From: Pseudomonas sp. H9
GTDB taxonomy: Bacteria; Pseudomonadota; Gammaproteobacteria; Pseudomonadales; Pseudomonadaceae
Assembly: GCF_004353925.1 (NCBI RefSeq)
Contig: NZ_SMOK01000007.1
Span: 1 to 64,000, forward strand
Reading direction: 5' to 3'
Length of the DNA stretch: 64,000 bases
Shown: one piece after another, positions 52,151 to 60,100 of the stretch
How positions within the stretch are numbered: the first letter of the stretch is position 1
Layout: each line of letters starts with the position of its first letter
Program-made: the position numbers and the translations under genes
Notes under the pieces: model-generated
Told to the model about the DNA's origin: nothing
The model's input: the letters and a program-made list of their open reading frames with translations, nothing else
The model's database searches: none

Positions 52151-52606
52151 TCAGGCAAACCCTTGCTGGCGCCAGGCCTCATACACCGTCACCGCCACGG
52201 TATTAGACAGATTCAAGCTCCGGCATCCCGGCCGCATAGGCAGGCGCAGGCGCTGCTCGGGCGGCAGGCTGTCGAGCACTTCGGCGGGCAGGCCACGGCT
52301 TTCCGGGCCGAACAGAAAGGCGTCACCCGGCTGGTAGGCGGTCTCGTGATAGGGGTGCGAGCCCTTGGTGGTAAAGGCGAACAGGCGTGGTTGCCCCAGG
52401 CTTTCCAGGCAGCTGGCAAGGTCGGCGTGGCGCTTGAGGGTGGCGTACTCGTGGTAGTCCAGCCCGGCACGGCGCAAGCGCTTGTCATCCAGCTCGAAAC
52501 CGATGGGTTCGATCAGGTGCAAGTCGCAGCCGCTGTTGGCGCAGAGCCTTATAATGTTGCCAGTATTCGGTGGAATCTCTGGTTGGAAGAGGATGACGTG
52601 AAACAT
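52151..52606 (-). CDS. trmL: tRNA (cytidine/uridine-2'-O-)-methyltransferase TrmL
   Basis: SPOUT-family enzyme methylating the 2'-O of nucleotide 34 in tRNA-Leu isoacceptors; 151 aa from ATG 52606 (MFHVILFQPEIPPNTGNIIRLCANSG). SPOUT knot motifs: NTGNIIRLC (about 14-22), FLFGPESRGLP (about 96-106) and LRLPMRPGCRSLNLSNTVAVTVYEAWRQ (about 119-146). Its start codon shares the CATG at 52604-52607 with the start of the divergent gene on the other strand. The open frame goes further upstream but is out of family. Confidence 0.95.
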   Translation of the reverse strand: MFHVILFQPEIPPNTGNIIRLCANSGCDLHLIEPIGFELDDKRLRRAGLDYHEYATLKRHADLASCLESLGQPRLFAFTTKGSHPYHETAYQPGDAFLFGPESRGLPAEVLDSLPPEQRLRLPMRPGCRSLNLSNTVAVTVYEAWRQQGFA

Positions 52607-53042
52607 GCACGGCTCCGAGCATAAAGATGGCGAGCATTCTACTCCTGAACCCGACGTGCGTTCGCAACAATGGCCACGTGTGCTGTTTTCGTTGGCGATC
52701 TTCGGCATGTTGGTCGGCCTGATGATCGGGCGCCTGACCGCGCCGGAGCCCCGGGTGCTGGAGCAGGTGCAGGTCGTGGAGGGCGGGCTGGACCTGTTAT
52801 TCAACGAAGAGCCCAAGCTGCATGGCGAAGAAGTCGATGGCACGCTGGCGTTGCTGTTTGATGCCGAAGGCAGGGCGGCGCGCGGCCAGTTACAGCAACA
52901 CGGCAAGCCTGTCAGCTGGCGGGTTCAGAAAAGTGATGGTGGGTTGCTGGTGACCCTAGTGGCTGCTCGTCCCCTGCACGGCAACTGGGCCGGTGCAGAG
53001 GACGATGGGCGCTGGCGAGTGCAGGTGCGCCTGCGCGAATAA
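52605..53042 (+). CDS. Hypothetical single-pass membrane protein
   Basis: 145 aa, not recognised. Short charged N-tail (His/Glu/Asp-rich), one membrane helix at about 26-44 (VLFSLAIFGMLVGLMIGRL), and a periplasmic beta-rich domain with LDLLFNEEPKLHGEEVDGTLALLFDAEGRAARGQL. The ATG at 52605 overlaps the trmL ATG on the opposite strand by two bases; no ribosome-binding site sits at the ideal distance, so a downstream start before the helix is possible. Codon usage is typical, so I regard it as real. P. aeruginosa has a similarly placed hypothetical gene between trmL and ntrC. Confidence 0.72.
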   Translation: MHGSEHKDGEHSTPEPDVRSQQWPRVLFSLAIFGMLVGLMIGRLTAPEPRVLEQVQVVEGGLDLLFNEEPKLHGEEVDGTLALLFDAEGRAARGQLQQHGKPVSWRVQKSDGGLLVTLVAARPLHGNWAGAEDDGRWRVQVRLRE

Positions 53043-53304
53043 AAGAGGGGAATCCCCGGCCTGCCTGTACCAAGGCCCCCAAAACTGGAAGTACTGATAC
53101 TAATGCAGAGTGTGTGCCAGTTTTGTTTCAGTCAGTGAAATAGGGTGTGTAAGGGTCTAGCGCGGGGTTTTGCGGGGGATTCGTGCCTTGCGGTGGTGCA
53201 TTGGGCACAGGTTCGGTGCAAAAAGCATCGCGGGGCAAGCCCGCTCCCACAGAAGATCACACATCACCTGTGGGAGCGGGCTTGCCCCGCGATATGGCTA
53301 AAAG
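53043..53304. other. Gap with a long-loop hairpin
   Basis: 262 bases between the hypothetical gene and ntrC. CAAAACTGG (53080-53088) and CCAGTTTTG (53117-53125) form a perfect 9-bp stem with a 28-base loop, followed by TTTCAG. GGGG/CCCC at 53047-53057 is a second short stem. May be the terminator region of the hypothetical gene or a small RNA; no ORF. Confidence 0.4.
53227..53293. repeat. Inverted pair of REP palindromes
   Basis: Units at 53227-53250 and 53270-53293, just after the ntrC stop (minus strand). Confidence 0.9.
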
Positions 53305-54741
53305 TCAGGCCTCGTCGTCGCCGTCTTCTTCACCACCGTCAACCTTCATTCCTAGCTCTTTGATCTTGCGGGTCAGGGTATTACGCCCCCAGCCCAGCAA
53401 TACCGCAGCGTCACGCCGACGTCCGGCAGTGTGCTTGAGGGCGGTTTCGATCATGATCCGCTCGAAACTCGGTACGGCACTATCGAGCAGGCTCGATTGC
53501 CCACGGCTCAGCGCTTGGTCAGCCCATTGGCGCAAGGCTTGTTCCCAATTGGTCACCGGTGCAGTGTCTTGCGGCAGGTTCAGCAGCTCGGGCGGTAGGT
53601 CGCCGATATGCACTTCCCGGCCAGAAGCCATGACCGTGATCCAGCGGCAGGTGTTTTCCAGCTGACGCACGTTACCTGGCCACGGCAGATTGCGCATGAA
53701 CTCTTCGGTTTCTGCCTTGAGCAACTTGGGTTCGACCGCAAGCTCTTGCGCAGCGCGGCCGAGGAAGTGGCGTGCCAGGGTCGGGATGTCTTCACGACGG
53801 TCAGCCAGGCGTGGAATATGAATACGGATCACGTTCAGGCGATGGAACAAGTCTTCACGGAACTTGCCGGCCTGTACCAGGGTTTCCAGATTCTGGTGCG
53901 TTGCGGCAATGATGCGCACATCGACCTTGACCGGCACATGGCCCCCGACCCGATAGAACTCGCCATCAGCCAGCACACGTAACAACCGCGTTTGGGTGTC
54001 GGCGGGCATGTCGCCAATTTCGTCGAGAAACAGGGTACCGCCATCGGCTTGTTCGAAGCGCCCACGGCGCAAGTTGGCGGCACCAGTGAAGGCACCTTTT
54101 TCATGGCCGAACAACTCGGACTCCATCAAGTCCTTGGGAATGGCTGCCATGTTCAGAGCGATGAACGGTGAGGCGGCCCGAGGGCTGTGGCGGTGCAGGG
54201 CATGGGCTACCAGCTCTTTACCGGTACCGGACTCGCCGTTGATCAGTACGGTGATGTTGGAGTGGCTCAGGCGCCCGATGGCGCGAAACACTTCCTGCAT
54301 CGCTGGCGCTTCGCCAATGATTTCCGGGGTGCGGGTCAGGCTTGGTGCGATATCCAGGCCTTGCTGCTCCTGGGCATGCTGATTGGCGCGCTTGACCAGC
54401 GATACGGCTTCATCGACGTCGAAGGGCTTGGGCAGGTATTCGAATGCGCCGCCCTGATAGGAGGCCACCGCGCTATCGAGGTCTGAATGCGCGGTCATAA
54501 TGATCACCGGCAGGCGCGGGTGTTGTTCACGGATCTGCGCCAGCAGATCCAGGCCACTGGCCCCCGGCATGCGAATGTCGGAAATGATCACGTCCGGCTG
54601 TTGCCGGGCCAGTCGGCTCATGACGCCGTCGGCACTGTCGAAACTTTGGGTGGTCATGCCTTCCTGTTGCAGGGCTTTTTCCAGGACCCAGCGGATGGAG
54701 CGATCATCGTCGACGATCCAGACGGTTTCACTACGGCTCAT
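53305..54741 (-). CDS. ntrC: Nitrogen regulator NtrC (sigma-54 activator)
   Basis: Response regulator that activates sigma-54 promoters of nitrogen-scavenging genes when phosphorylated; 478 aa. Receiver domain at 1-120 with phospho-acceptor Asp55 (VIISDIRMPG). AAA+ domain with Walker A NGESGTGKE (about 167-175), the sigma-54-contacting GAFTGA (about 216-221), and Walker B GGTLFLDEIGD (about 233-243). C-terminal Fis-type helix-turn-helix (TAGRRRDAAVLLGWGRNTLTRKIKEL). Overlaps the ntrB stop as ATGA, so the pair is coupled. The last ten residues are acidic (GGEEDGDDEA). Confidence 0.97.
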   Translation of the reverse strand: MSRSETVWIVDDDRSIRWVLEKALQQEGMTTQSFDSADGVMSRLARQQPDVIISDIRMPGASGLDLLAQIREQHPRLPVIIMTAHSDLDSAVASYQGGAFEYLPKPFDVDEAVSLVKRANQHAQEQQGLDIAPSLTRTPEIIGEAPAMQEVFRAIGRLSHSNITVLINGESGTGKELVAHALHRHSPRAASPFIALNMAAIPKDLMESELFGHEKGAFTGAANLRRGRFEQADGGTLFLDEIGDMPADTQTRLLRVLADGEFYRVGGHVPVKVDVRIIAATHQNLETLVQAGKFREDLFHRLNVIRIHIPRLADRREDIPTLARHFLGRAAQELAVEPKLLKAETEEFMRNLPWPGNVRQLENTCRWITVMASGREVHIGDLPPELLNLPQDTAPVTNWEQALRQWADQALSRGQSSLLDSAVPSFERIMIETALKHTAGRRRDAAVLLGWGRNTLTRKIKELGMKVDGGEEDGDDEA

Positions 54742-55823
54742 GAGGCGGAGGCTCCTTGTTCCAGCGGCAGAAAGATCGAGAACGTGGTGTGGCCTGGATG
54801 GCTGTCACACTCGATCAGGCCCTGGTGCTGACTGATGATGTTCTGGGTGATGGCCAGGCCCAGCCCGGTACCGTCCGGACGACCACTGACCATGGGGTAG
54901 AAGATGGTTTCCTGCAGTTCGGCGGGGATGCCCGGGCCGTTGTCGATGATCTCGACTTTGGCCACCAGGCGATGGCGGGTATGGCCGATGGTGAACTGAC
55001 GCATCGCGCGGGTACGCAGGCTGATACGCCCCAGGCGCAATTCGTTCTGGCCGCTGATGGCCTGCATGGCGTTGCGCACGATGTTCAGCACCGCCTGAAT
55101 CATCTGTTCGCGGTCGATCAGGACGTCGGGCAGGCTTGGGTCGTAATCACGCACCAGGGTGATGCCGCCCTGGCTCTCGGCTTCGACCAGGCTGCAGACT
55201 CGTTCGAGAACTTCATGGATGTTGGTCATCGCCAGCGACGGCAGTTTGTTCGAGCCGAGCATGCGATCGACCAGGTTGCGCAAGCGATCAGCCTCTTCAA
55301 TGATCACGTTGGTGTAATCCTTGAGGCTTTCCTCGGGCAGCTCCCGCGACAGCAGTTGCGCTGCGCCACGAATGCCGCCCAGCGGATTCTTGATCTCGTG
55401 GGCCAGGCCGCGAACCAACAGTTTGGTGGTTTCCTGCTTGGACAGCTGGGCTTCTTCTTTGGTGATGCGCAGCAACCGGTCGCGAGGGTGTACTTCAAGC
55501 AGCAGCAAGGTCCGTCCACTGTTGAGGATCGGCGTGACTGCATAGTCGACGGTCTGTGTTTGCCCGGTCAGGGAAGTCAATTGCGCTTCGCGCTTGGTGA
55601 ACGGGTGTGCGTGTTCCACGGCCTGGCGCAAGGAGTTGAGTGCTTCAGGCGATTCGGTGAACAACTCACTGATGAATTGCCCATGGCTGCGCTGGCCGCT
55701 GATGGCCAGGAGCATTTCCGCCGCCGGGTTCATGTACTCAAGCCGCAAGTCGGCATTGAGCAGGATGGTGGCGGTGGTCAGATTGTCCAGTAGCAGTCGG
55801 TGCAGGGCATCGCTGATGGTCAT
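54738..55823 (-). CDS. ntrB: Nitrogen sensor kinase/phosphatase NtrB
   Basis: Cytosolic histidine kinase that phosphorylates NtrC in nitrogen limitation and dephosphorylates it when PII binds; 361 aa. N-terminal PAS domain (about 10-120, LLDNLTTATILLNADLRLEYMNPAAEMLL), H-box His142 in LVRGLAHEIKNPLGG, N-box QAVLNIVRNAMQA (about 239-251), and G boxes EIIDNGPGIP and GTGLGLAI. No membrane segments. Candidate sigma-54 and inverted-repeat sites lie upstream. Confidence 0.96.
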   Translation of the reverse strand: MTISDALHRLLLDNLTTATILLNADLRLEYMNPAAEMLLAISGQRSHGQFISELFTESPEALNSLRQAVEHAHPFTKREAQLTSLTGQTQTVDYAVTPILNSGRTLLLLEVHPRDRLLRITKEEAQLSKQETTKLLVRGLAHEIKNPLGGIRGAAQLLSRELPEESLKDYTNVIIEEADRLRNLVDRMLGSNKLPSLAMTNIHEVLERVCSLVEAESQGGITLVRDYDPSLPDVLIDREQMIQAVLNIVRNAMQAISGQNELRLGRISLRTRAMRQFTIGHTRHRLVAKVEIIDNGPGIPAELQETIFYPMVSGRPDGTGLGLAITQNIISQHQGLIECDSHPGHTTFSIFLPLEQGASAS

Positions 55824-56079
55824 GGGGTGTCTGTGACCTCTTTTGGCTCATGACGACTCTGGCGGGGCCAGAGTCGCGGGCGCTGGTTGTCTGCTGGTAA
55901 CAAGAAAATGCAAAAAACAAACCAAGGCTCCGAAAAGAAGCGGATCTGCCGGATAAAGACCTGTATTTGCGCTAAATATGGCTATAAAGCCCTAAAACGG
56001 CAGTCTGCTTGAACCAAAATGGGCTGAATCGCTCCAGTGCATGCCGTTTCATGCACCAATATAGAGCATAGAGAATGAA
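55824..56079. promoter_or_regulatory. ntrB upstream region: candidate sigma-54 promoter and inverted repeat
   Basis: 256 bases with no gene. On the minus strand TTGGTTTGTTTTTTGCA (55925-55909) has GG and GC 10 bases apart, the sigma-54 layout, though the -24 box lacks the CAC. GTGCATG/CATGCAC face each other across 6 bases at 56037-56056, about 112 bases upstream; the half-sites resemble NtrC sites. This would allow NtrC autoregulation. Confidence 0.4.
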
Positions 56080-56628
56080 TTACCGCACGACGCACAAGTG
56101 GGCGGTGGCGCGGATCAGGGCCAGCGCCTGCTGTGGGTTTTGCGTCCGTTGTCCGATGGCTCTGGCTACGGCAGGCTGACAAGGTTCGGGGCGATTGCGG
56201 TCAAAAGCGGCAAGCTCACTGAGTAAATTGCGCTGCAGACGGTCCAGTTGTGGGCGCAAGTGTTTGGCCAGATCGACACGGTGCGTCTGTGGTGCACTGC
56301 CCACCGCATGCCATTTCGACAGTGCGCTGTACTGGAGCAGCTTGTTGGCTTCGATCTGGTCGGTGAAAAATGTGGCGGCCCGCTCTGCATCGACGCCGAA
56401 GCGCGTGGCTTGGGCCTGGACGTTGGTGATCACCTGTATTTCGCGGCCAGCGTCCTGCACGGGCTGGCCCGAGTCCCATTTATTCAGGGCCACAGCCTGA
56501 GCGATGTCCAGGCGTTGCTCCACACTGTTGAGCAGCCGCTGCAAATTGTTGTCGGGCGGTGGCGGTGTTGCGCAACCCTGGCTCAGTAGCAGGGGCGTGA
56601 GTAGCAAGGCGGGTATGTATTTATGCAT
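56080..56628 (-). CDS. Secreted chorismate mutase, AroQ-gamma type
   Basis: Periplasmic enzyme rearranging chorismate to prephenate; 182 aa. Signal peptide MHKYIPALLLTPLLLSQG with Cys19 after it (SQGC is a poor lipobox, so lipidation is doubtful). The helical AroQ core follows: LLNSVEQRLDIAQAVALNKWDSGQPVQDAGREIQVI (about 32-67) and GVDAERAATFFTDQIEANKLLQYSALSKWHA (about 78-108). The set R-K-D-R/E in these helices, including the DQIEANK motif, is that of gamma-class mutases. The C-terminal half (about 110-182) has two cysteines (C154, C178) that could form a disulfide. Placed between glnA and ntrB. The physiological reason for a periplasmic mutase is unknown. Confidence 0.83.
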   Translation of the reverse strand: MHKYIPALLLTPLLLSQGCATPPPPDNNLQRLLNSVEQRLDIAQAVALNKWDSGQPVQDAGREIQVITNVQAQATRFGVDAERAATFFTDQIEANKLLQYSALSKWHAVGSAPQTHRVDLAKHLRPQLDRLQRNLLSELAAFDRNRPEPCQPAVARAIGQRTQNPQQALALIRATAHLCVVR

Positions 56629-56711
56629 GAGAAGGCCTCCAGGACAGGGGATCCTGAGTGTGCCGCTGCTTTATTTTTTTACCTGTCAGCTGCTTCGCAT
56701 ACCTTTGTCAG

Positions 56712-56745
56712 AAAAAAAGAAGGCCTCCGAAGGAGGCCTCTTTTT
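56712..56745 (-). terminator. glnA intrinsic terminator
   Basis: On the minus strand AGGCCTCC, loop TTC, GGAGGCCTTCTTTTTTTC, 35 bases past the glnA stop. Confidence 0.9.
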
Positions 56746-56779
56746 ATTGCATCACGCCGCTTGCGCAGGCGTCACTGAA

Positions 56780-58186
56780 TTAGCAGCTGTAGTACAGCTC
56801 ATATTCCAGTGGGTGTACGAAGGTGCGGACCTTGATTTCTTCTTCGCTCTTCAGGGCGATGTAAGCATCGATGAAGTCGTCAGAGAACACGCCGCCCTTG
56901 GTCAGGAACGCACGGCCTTTGTCCAGCTCTTCCAGAGCTTCTTTCAGGCTGCCGCAAACTTGTGGGATCTCTTTCGCCTCTTCAGGCGGCAGGTCGTACA
57001 GGTTCTTGTCGGCAGCGTCGCCTGGGTGGATCTTGTTCTGGATACCGTCCAGGCCGGCCATCAGCAGAGCAGCGAAGGCCAGGTATGGGTTGGCAGCCGG
57101 ATCCGGGAAGCGGGCTTCGATACGGCGGGCTTTCGGGCTCGACACGTAAGGAATACGGATCGAAGCGGAACGGTTACGGGCCGAGTAGGCCAACATTACC
57201 GGGGCTTCGAAGCCTGGAACCAGACGCTTGTAGGAGTTGGTCGAAGGGTTGGTGAAACCGTTCAGAGCCTTACCGTGCTTGATGATACCGCCGATGAAGT
57301 ACAGAGCGGTGTCGGACAGGCCAGCATAGCCTTCGCCAGCGAAGGTGTTCTTGCCATCTTTCCAGATGGACATGTGAACGTGCATGCCCGAGCCGTTGTC
57401 GCCGTACAGTGGCTTCGGCATGAAGGTGGCGGTGCGGCCGTAGGCATCGGCAACGTTGTGAACAACGTACTTCAGGGTTTGAACTTCGTCAGCTTTCTTC
57501 ACCAGGGTGTTGAACTTGACGCCGATTTCGTTCTGGCCGGCAGTTGCCACTTCGTGGTGGTGAACTTCGACGGTCTGACCCATTTCTTCCAGTGCGTTGC
57601 ACATGGCAGTACGGATTTCGTGGTCGTGGTCGAACGGTGGAACTGGGAAGTAGCCACCTTTAACGCCTGGACGGTGGCCGCGGTTGCCGCCTTCGACGTC
57701 CTGGTCGGACATCCACGAGCCTTGCTCGGAGAAAATTTTGAACATCGAGCCGGAGATGTCGGACTTGAACTTCACTTCGTCGAAGATGAAGAACTCAGGC
57801 TCTGGACCGGCGAACACGGTGTCACCGATCATGGTGGCTTTCAGGTGCTCTTCAGCGCGCTTGGCGATAGCGCGTGGGTCGCGGTCGTAGCCTTGCATGC
57901 TCGAAGGTTCGATGATGTCGCAGACCAGGATCAGGGTCGGCTCTTCGGTGAACGGGTCCAGCACGGCGGTATCGTCGACTGGCATGAGGATCATGTCGGA
58001 GGCTTCGATGCCTTTCCAGCCAGCGATGGAGGAACCGTCGAACATTTTGCCGACTTCGAAGAAGTCGTCTTCCAGCGCATCACGAGCTGGCATGGTCACG
58101 TGGTGCTGGGTGCCTTTGGTGTCCGTGAAGCGCAGATCAATCCATTTAACGTCATGATCTTTGATGAGTTGAACCGACTTCGACAT
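56780..58186 (-). CDS. glnA: Glutamine synthetase type I
   Basis: ATP-dependent amidation of glutamate by ammonium; dodecameric GS-I, 468 aa from ATG 58186 ([20 protein letters not shown]) with GGAGGACACT as RBS. Signatures: [17 protein letters not shown] (about 49-65), [28 protein letters not shown] (about 176-203), NEIGVKFN, and the ATP-binding [19 protein letters not shown] (about 256-274). Tyr397 in NLYDLPPEE is the adenylylation site controlled by GlnE. A sigma-54 promoter and NtrC-type sites lie upstream. Codon bias is strong. Confidence 0.97.
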   Translation of the reverse strand: MSKSVQLIKDHDVKWIDLRFTDTKGTQHHVTMPARDALEDDFFEVGKMFDGSSIAGWKGIEASDMILMPVDDTAVLDPFTEEPTLILVCDIIEPSSMQGYDRDPRAIAKRAEEHLKATMIGDTVFAGPEPEFFIFDEVKFKSDISGSMFKIFSEQGSWMSDQDVEGGNRGHRPGVKGGYFPVPPFDHDHEIRTAMCNALEEMGQTVEVHHHEVATAGQNEIGVKFNTLVKKADEVQTLKYVVHNVADAYGRTATFMPKPLYGDNGSGMHVHMSIWKDGKNTFAGEGYAGLSDTALYFIGGIIKHGKALNGFTNPSTNSYKRLVPGFEAPVMLAYSARNRSASIRIPYVSSPKARRIEARFPDPAANPYLAFAALLMAGLDGIQNKIHPGDAADKNLYDLPPEEAKEIPQVCGSLKEALEELDKGRAFLTKGGVFSDDFIDAYIALKSEEEIKVRTFVHPLEYELYYSC

Positions 58187-58283
58187 AGTGTCCTCCGGGT
58201 GGGGTAGAGCTTGCCTGTGCAGCCCTTTAATTTGGGTGATGCCGGGCGCGAATAGTCGGCCAAGGCAACCTGCCTCACAAGGG

Positions 58284-58299
58284 AGCAAATTGCATGCCA
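58284..58299 (-). promoter_or_regulatory. sigma-54 promoter of glnA
   Basis: Minus strand TGGCATGCAATTTGCT: GG and GC are exactly 10 bases apart and both boxes match the consensus TGGCAC-N5-TTGCT except one base. Predicted start about 87 bases before the glnA ATG. Confidence 0.8.
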
Positions 58300-58370
58300 G
58301 TGCCCCGGTTTGGATTTTTTGCCCGATTCTCAGGCACTGCAGCGGTGTTTGGCTCAAAAGCAGGTGGTTT

Positions 58371-58420
58371 TGTGCACCCTTAAGAGGCGTTAAAAAGGTG
58401 CATTGCACCGAAATGGTGCG
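58371..58420. promoter_or_regulatory. NtrC-type binding sites upstream of glnA
   Basis: GCACC-GAAAT-GGTGC (58405-58419) matches the NtrC half-site pair TGCACC/GGTGCA. GTGCACC (58371-58377) and GGTGCATTGCACC (58397-58409) add further half-sites. They are 72-136 bases upstream of the sigma-54 box, the usual enhancer range. Confidence 0.7.
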
Positions 58421-58468
58421 CAAGAAACCTTCTGTACATTAATTGGTTAAACCTTGAGCAATTTCCGC

Positions 58469-58474
58469 TATAAT
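58469..58474 (+). promoter_or_regulatory. thiI -10 box
   Basis: Perfect TATAAT 44 bases before the thiI ATG; the best -35 candidates are poorly spaced. It lies next to the NtrC sites of divergent glnA. Confidence 0.5.
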
Positions 58475-58517
58475 CCGCGCCCCACTTTTTTAGTCGGCAC
58501 CTCGCGCGCTGTTTTTC

Positions 58518-59972
58518 ATGAAACTAATCGTAAAAGTCTTCCCAGAGATCACCATCAAGAGCCGCCCGGTTCGCAAGCGTTTCATCCGTCAACTGGGCCG
58601 CAACATCCGTACCGTGCTCAAGGACCTCGATCCTGCGCTCGCGGTTGACGGTGTCTGGGACAACCTCGAGGTGGTCACCCGCATCGAGGACGAAAAAGTC
58701 CTGCGCGAGATGACCGAGCGCCTGACCTGCATGCCGGGCATCGCCCACTTCCTGCAGGTCGACGAATACCCGCTGGGTGACTTCGACGACATCGTCGCCA
58801 AGTGCAAAACGCACTTCGGTCACCTGCTGGCCGGCAAGCGCTTCGCCGTACGCTGCAAGCGTGGCGGCCATCACGACTTCACTTCGATGGATGTCGATCG
58901 TTATGTCGGCAGCCAGCTGCGTCAGCAGTGCGGCGCCGCCGGTATCGACCTGCGCAACCCCGAGGTCGAGGTGCGTATCGAAGTGCGAGACAAGCTTCTG
59001 TACGTGATTCACAACCAGCACAAGGGCATCGGCGGCTACCCACTGGGCGCCCTGGAGCAGACCCTGGTGCTGATGTCCGGTGGTTTCGACTCCACGGTCG
59101 CGGCCTACCAGATGATGCGTCGCGGCCTGATGACCCACTTCTGCTTCTTCAACCTCGGCGGCCGTGCCCACGAGTTGGGGGTGATGGAAGTTGCCCACTT
59201 CCTGTGGAAAAAATACGGCAGCAGCCAGCGCGTGCTGTTCGTCAGCGTACCGTTCGAAGAAGTGGTCGGCGAGATTCTCGGCAAGGTCGACAACAGCTAC
59301 ATGGGCGTGACCCTCAAGCGCATGATGCTGCGTGCTGCCAGCAACATCGCGGATCGCCTTGAAATTGATGCACTGGTGACCGGTGAGGCGATCTCGCAGG
59401 TGTCGAGCCAGACCCTGCCGAACCTGGCGGTGATCGATTCGGCCACCGAGAAGCTGGTACTGCGCCCGCTGTTGGCCAGCCACAAGCAAGACATTATCGA
59501 TCAGGCCAACCAGATCGGAACCGCCGAGTTCGCCAAGCACATGCCGGAATACTGCGGCGTGATCTCGGTGAACCCGACTACCTGTGCCAAGCGTCACCGC
59601 GTTGACCATGAAGAAAAGCAGTTCGACATGGCTGTGCTTGAGCGCGCTCTGGAGCGTGCTCGCCTGGTGTCCATCGACAATGTGATCGATGAACTCGGTC
59701 AGGATATTGAAATTGAAGAAGTCAGCCAGGCGCTGGCCGGGCAGGTGGTGATTGATATTCGTCACCCCGATGCCCAGGAAGACCAGCCCCTGGAACTGGA
59801 CGGCATCGAGGTCAAGGCCTTGCCGTTCTACGCCCTGAACAGTCGCTTCAAGGAGCTGGATGCTACGCGCCAGTACCTGTTGTATTGCGACAAGGGGGTA
59901 ATGAGTCGCCTGCACGCCCATCATTTGCTCAGTGAGGGACATGCCAATGTGCGCGTTTATCGTCCGACATAA
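58518..59972 (+). CDS. thiI: tRNA 4-thiouridine synthase ThiI
   Basis: Sulfurtransferase making s4U8 in tRNA and, in this class, thiazole sulfur for thiamine; 484 aa. Ferredoxin-like N-domain, THUMP domain (about 60-165), PP-loop SGGFDSTVA (about 187-195), Cys346 in EYCGVIS, and a C-terminal rhodanese domain with the persulfide Cys457 ([12 protein letters not shown]), equivalent to C344 and C456 of E. coli. No obvious ribosome-binding site before ATG 58518 (TTTTTC ATG). Divergent from glnA. Confidence 0.96.
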   Translation: MKLIVKVFPEITIKSRPVRKRFIRQLGRNIRTVLKDLDPALAVDGVWDNLEVVTRIEDEKVLREMTERLTCMPGIAHFLQVDEYPLGDFDDIVAKCKTHFGHLLAGKRFAVRCKRGGHHDFTSMDVDRYVGSQLRQQCGAAGIDLRNPEVEVRIEVRDKLLYVIHNQHKGIGGYPLGALEQTLVLMSGGFDSTVAAYQMMRRGLMTHFCFFNLGGRAHELGVMEVAHFLWKKYGSSQRVLFVSVPFEEVVGEILGKVDNSYMGVTLKRMMLRAASNIADRLEIDALVTGEAISQVSSQTLPNLAVIDSATEKLVLRPLLASHKQDIIDQANQIGTAEFAKHMPEYCGVISVNPTTCAKRHRVDHEEKQFDMAVLERALERARLVSIDNVIDELGQDIEIEEVSQALAGQVVIDIRHPDAQEDQPLELDGIEVKALPFYALNSRFKELDATRQYLLYCDKGVMSRLHAHHLLSEGHANVRVYRPT

Positions 59973-60100
59973 AACGCCGGGGCTATATGGCGGGAGCATC
60001 CGCCATCGCCCTCCCGACCACCGGGCCGTTTGAGCGCCATTCATTCATATTCGCCGCCTAGACTGGGCGGCAACCCGAATCCTCTGATCGAGATACACAC

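Noticed and set aside
53201..53222. TTGGGCACAGGTTCGGTGCA as a sigma-54 promoter
   Set aside because: The distance between GG and GC is 12 bases, not 10, and nothing on the plus strand follows except the REP pair and the end of ntrC.
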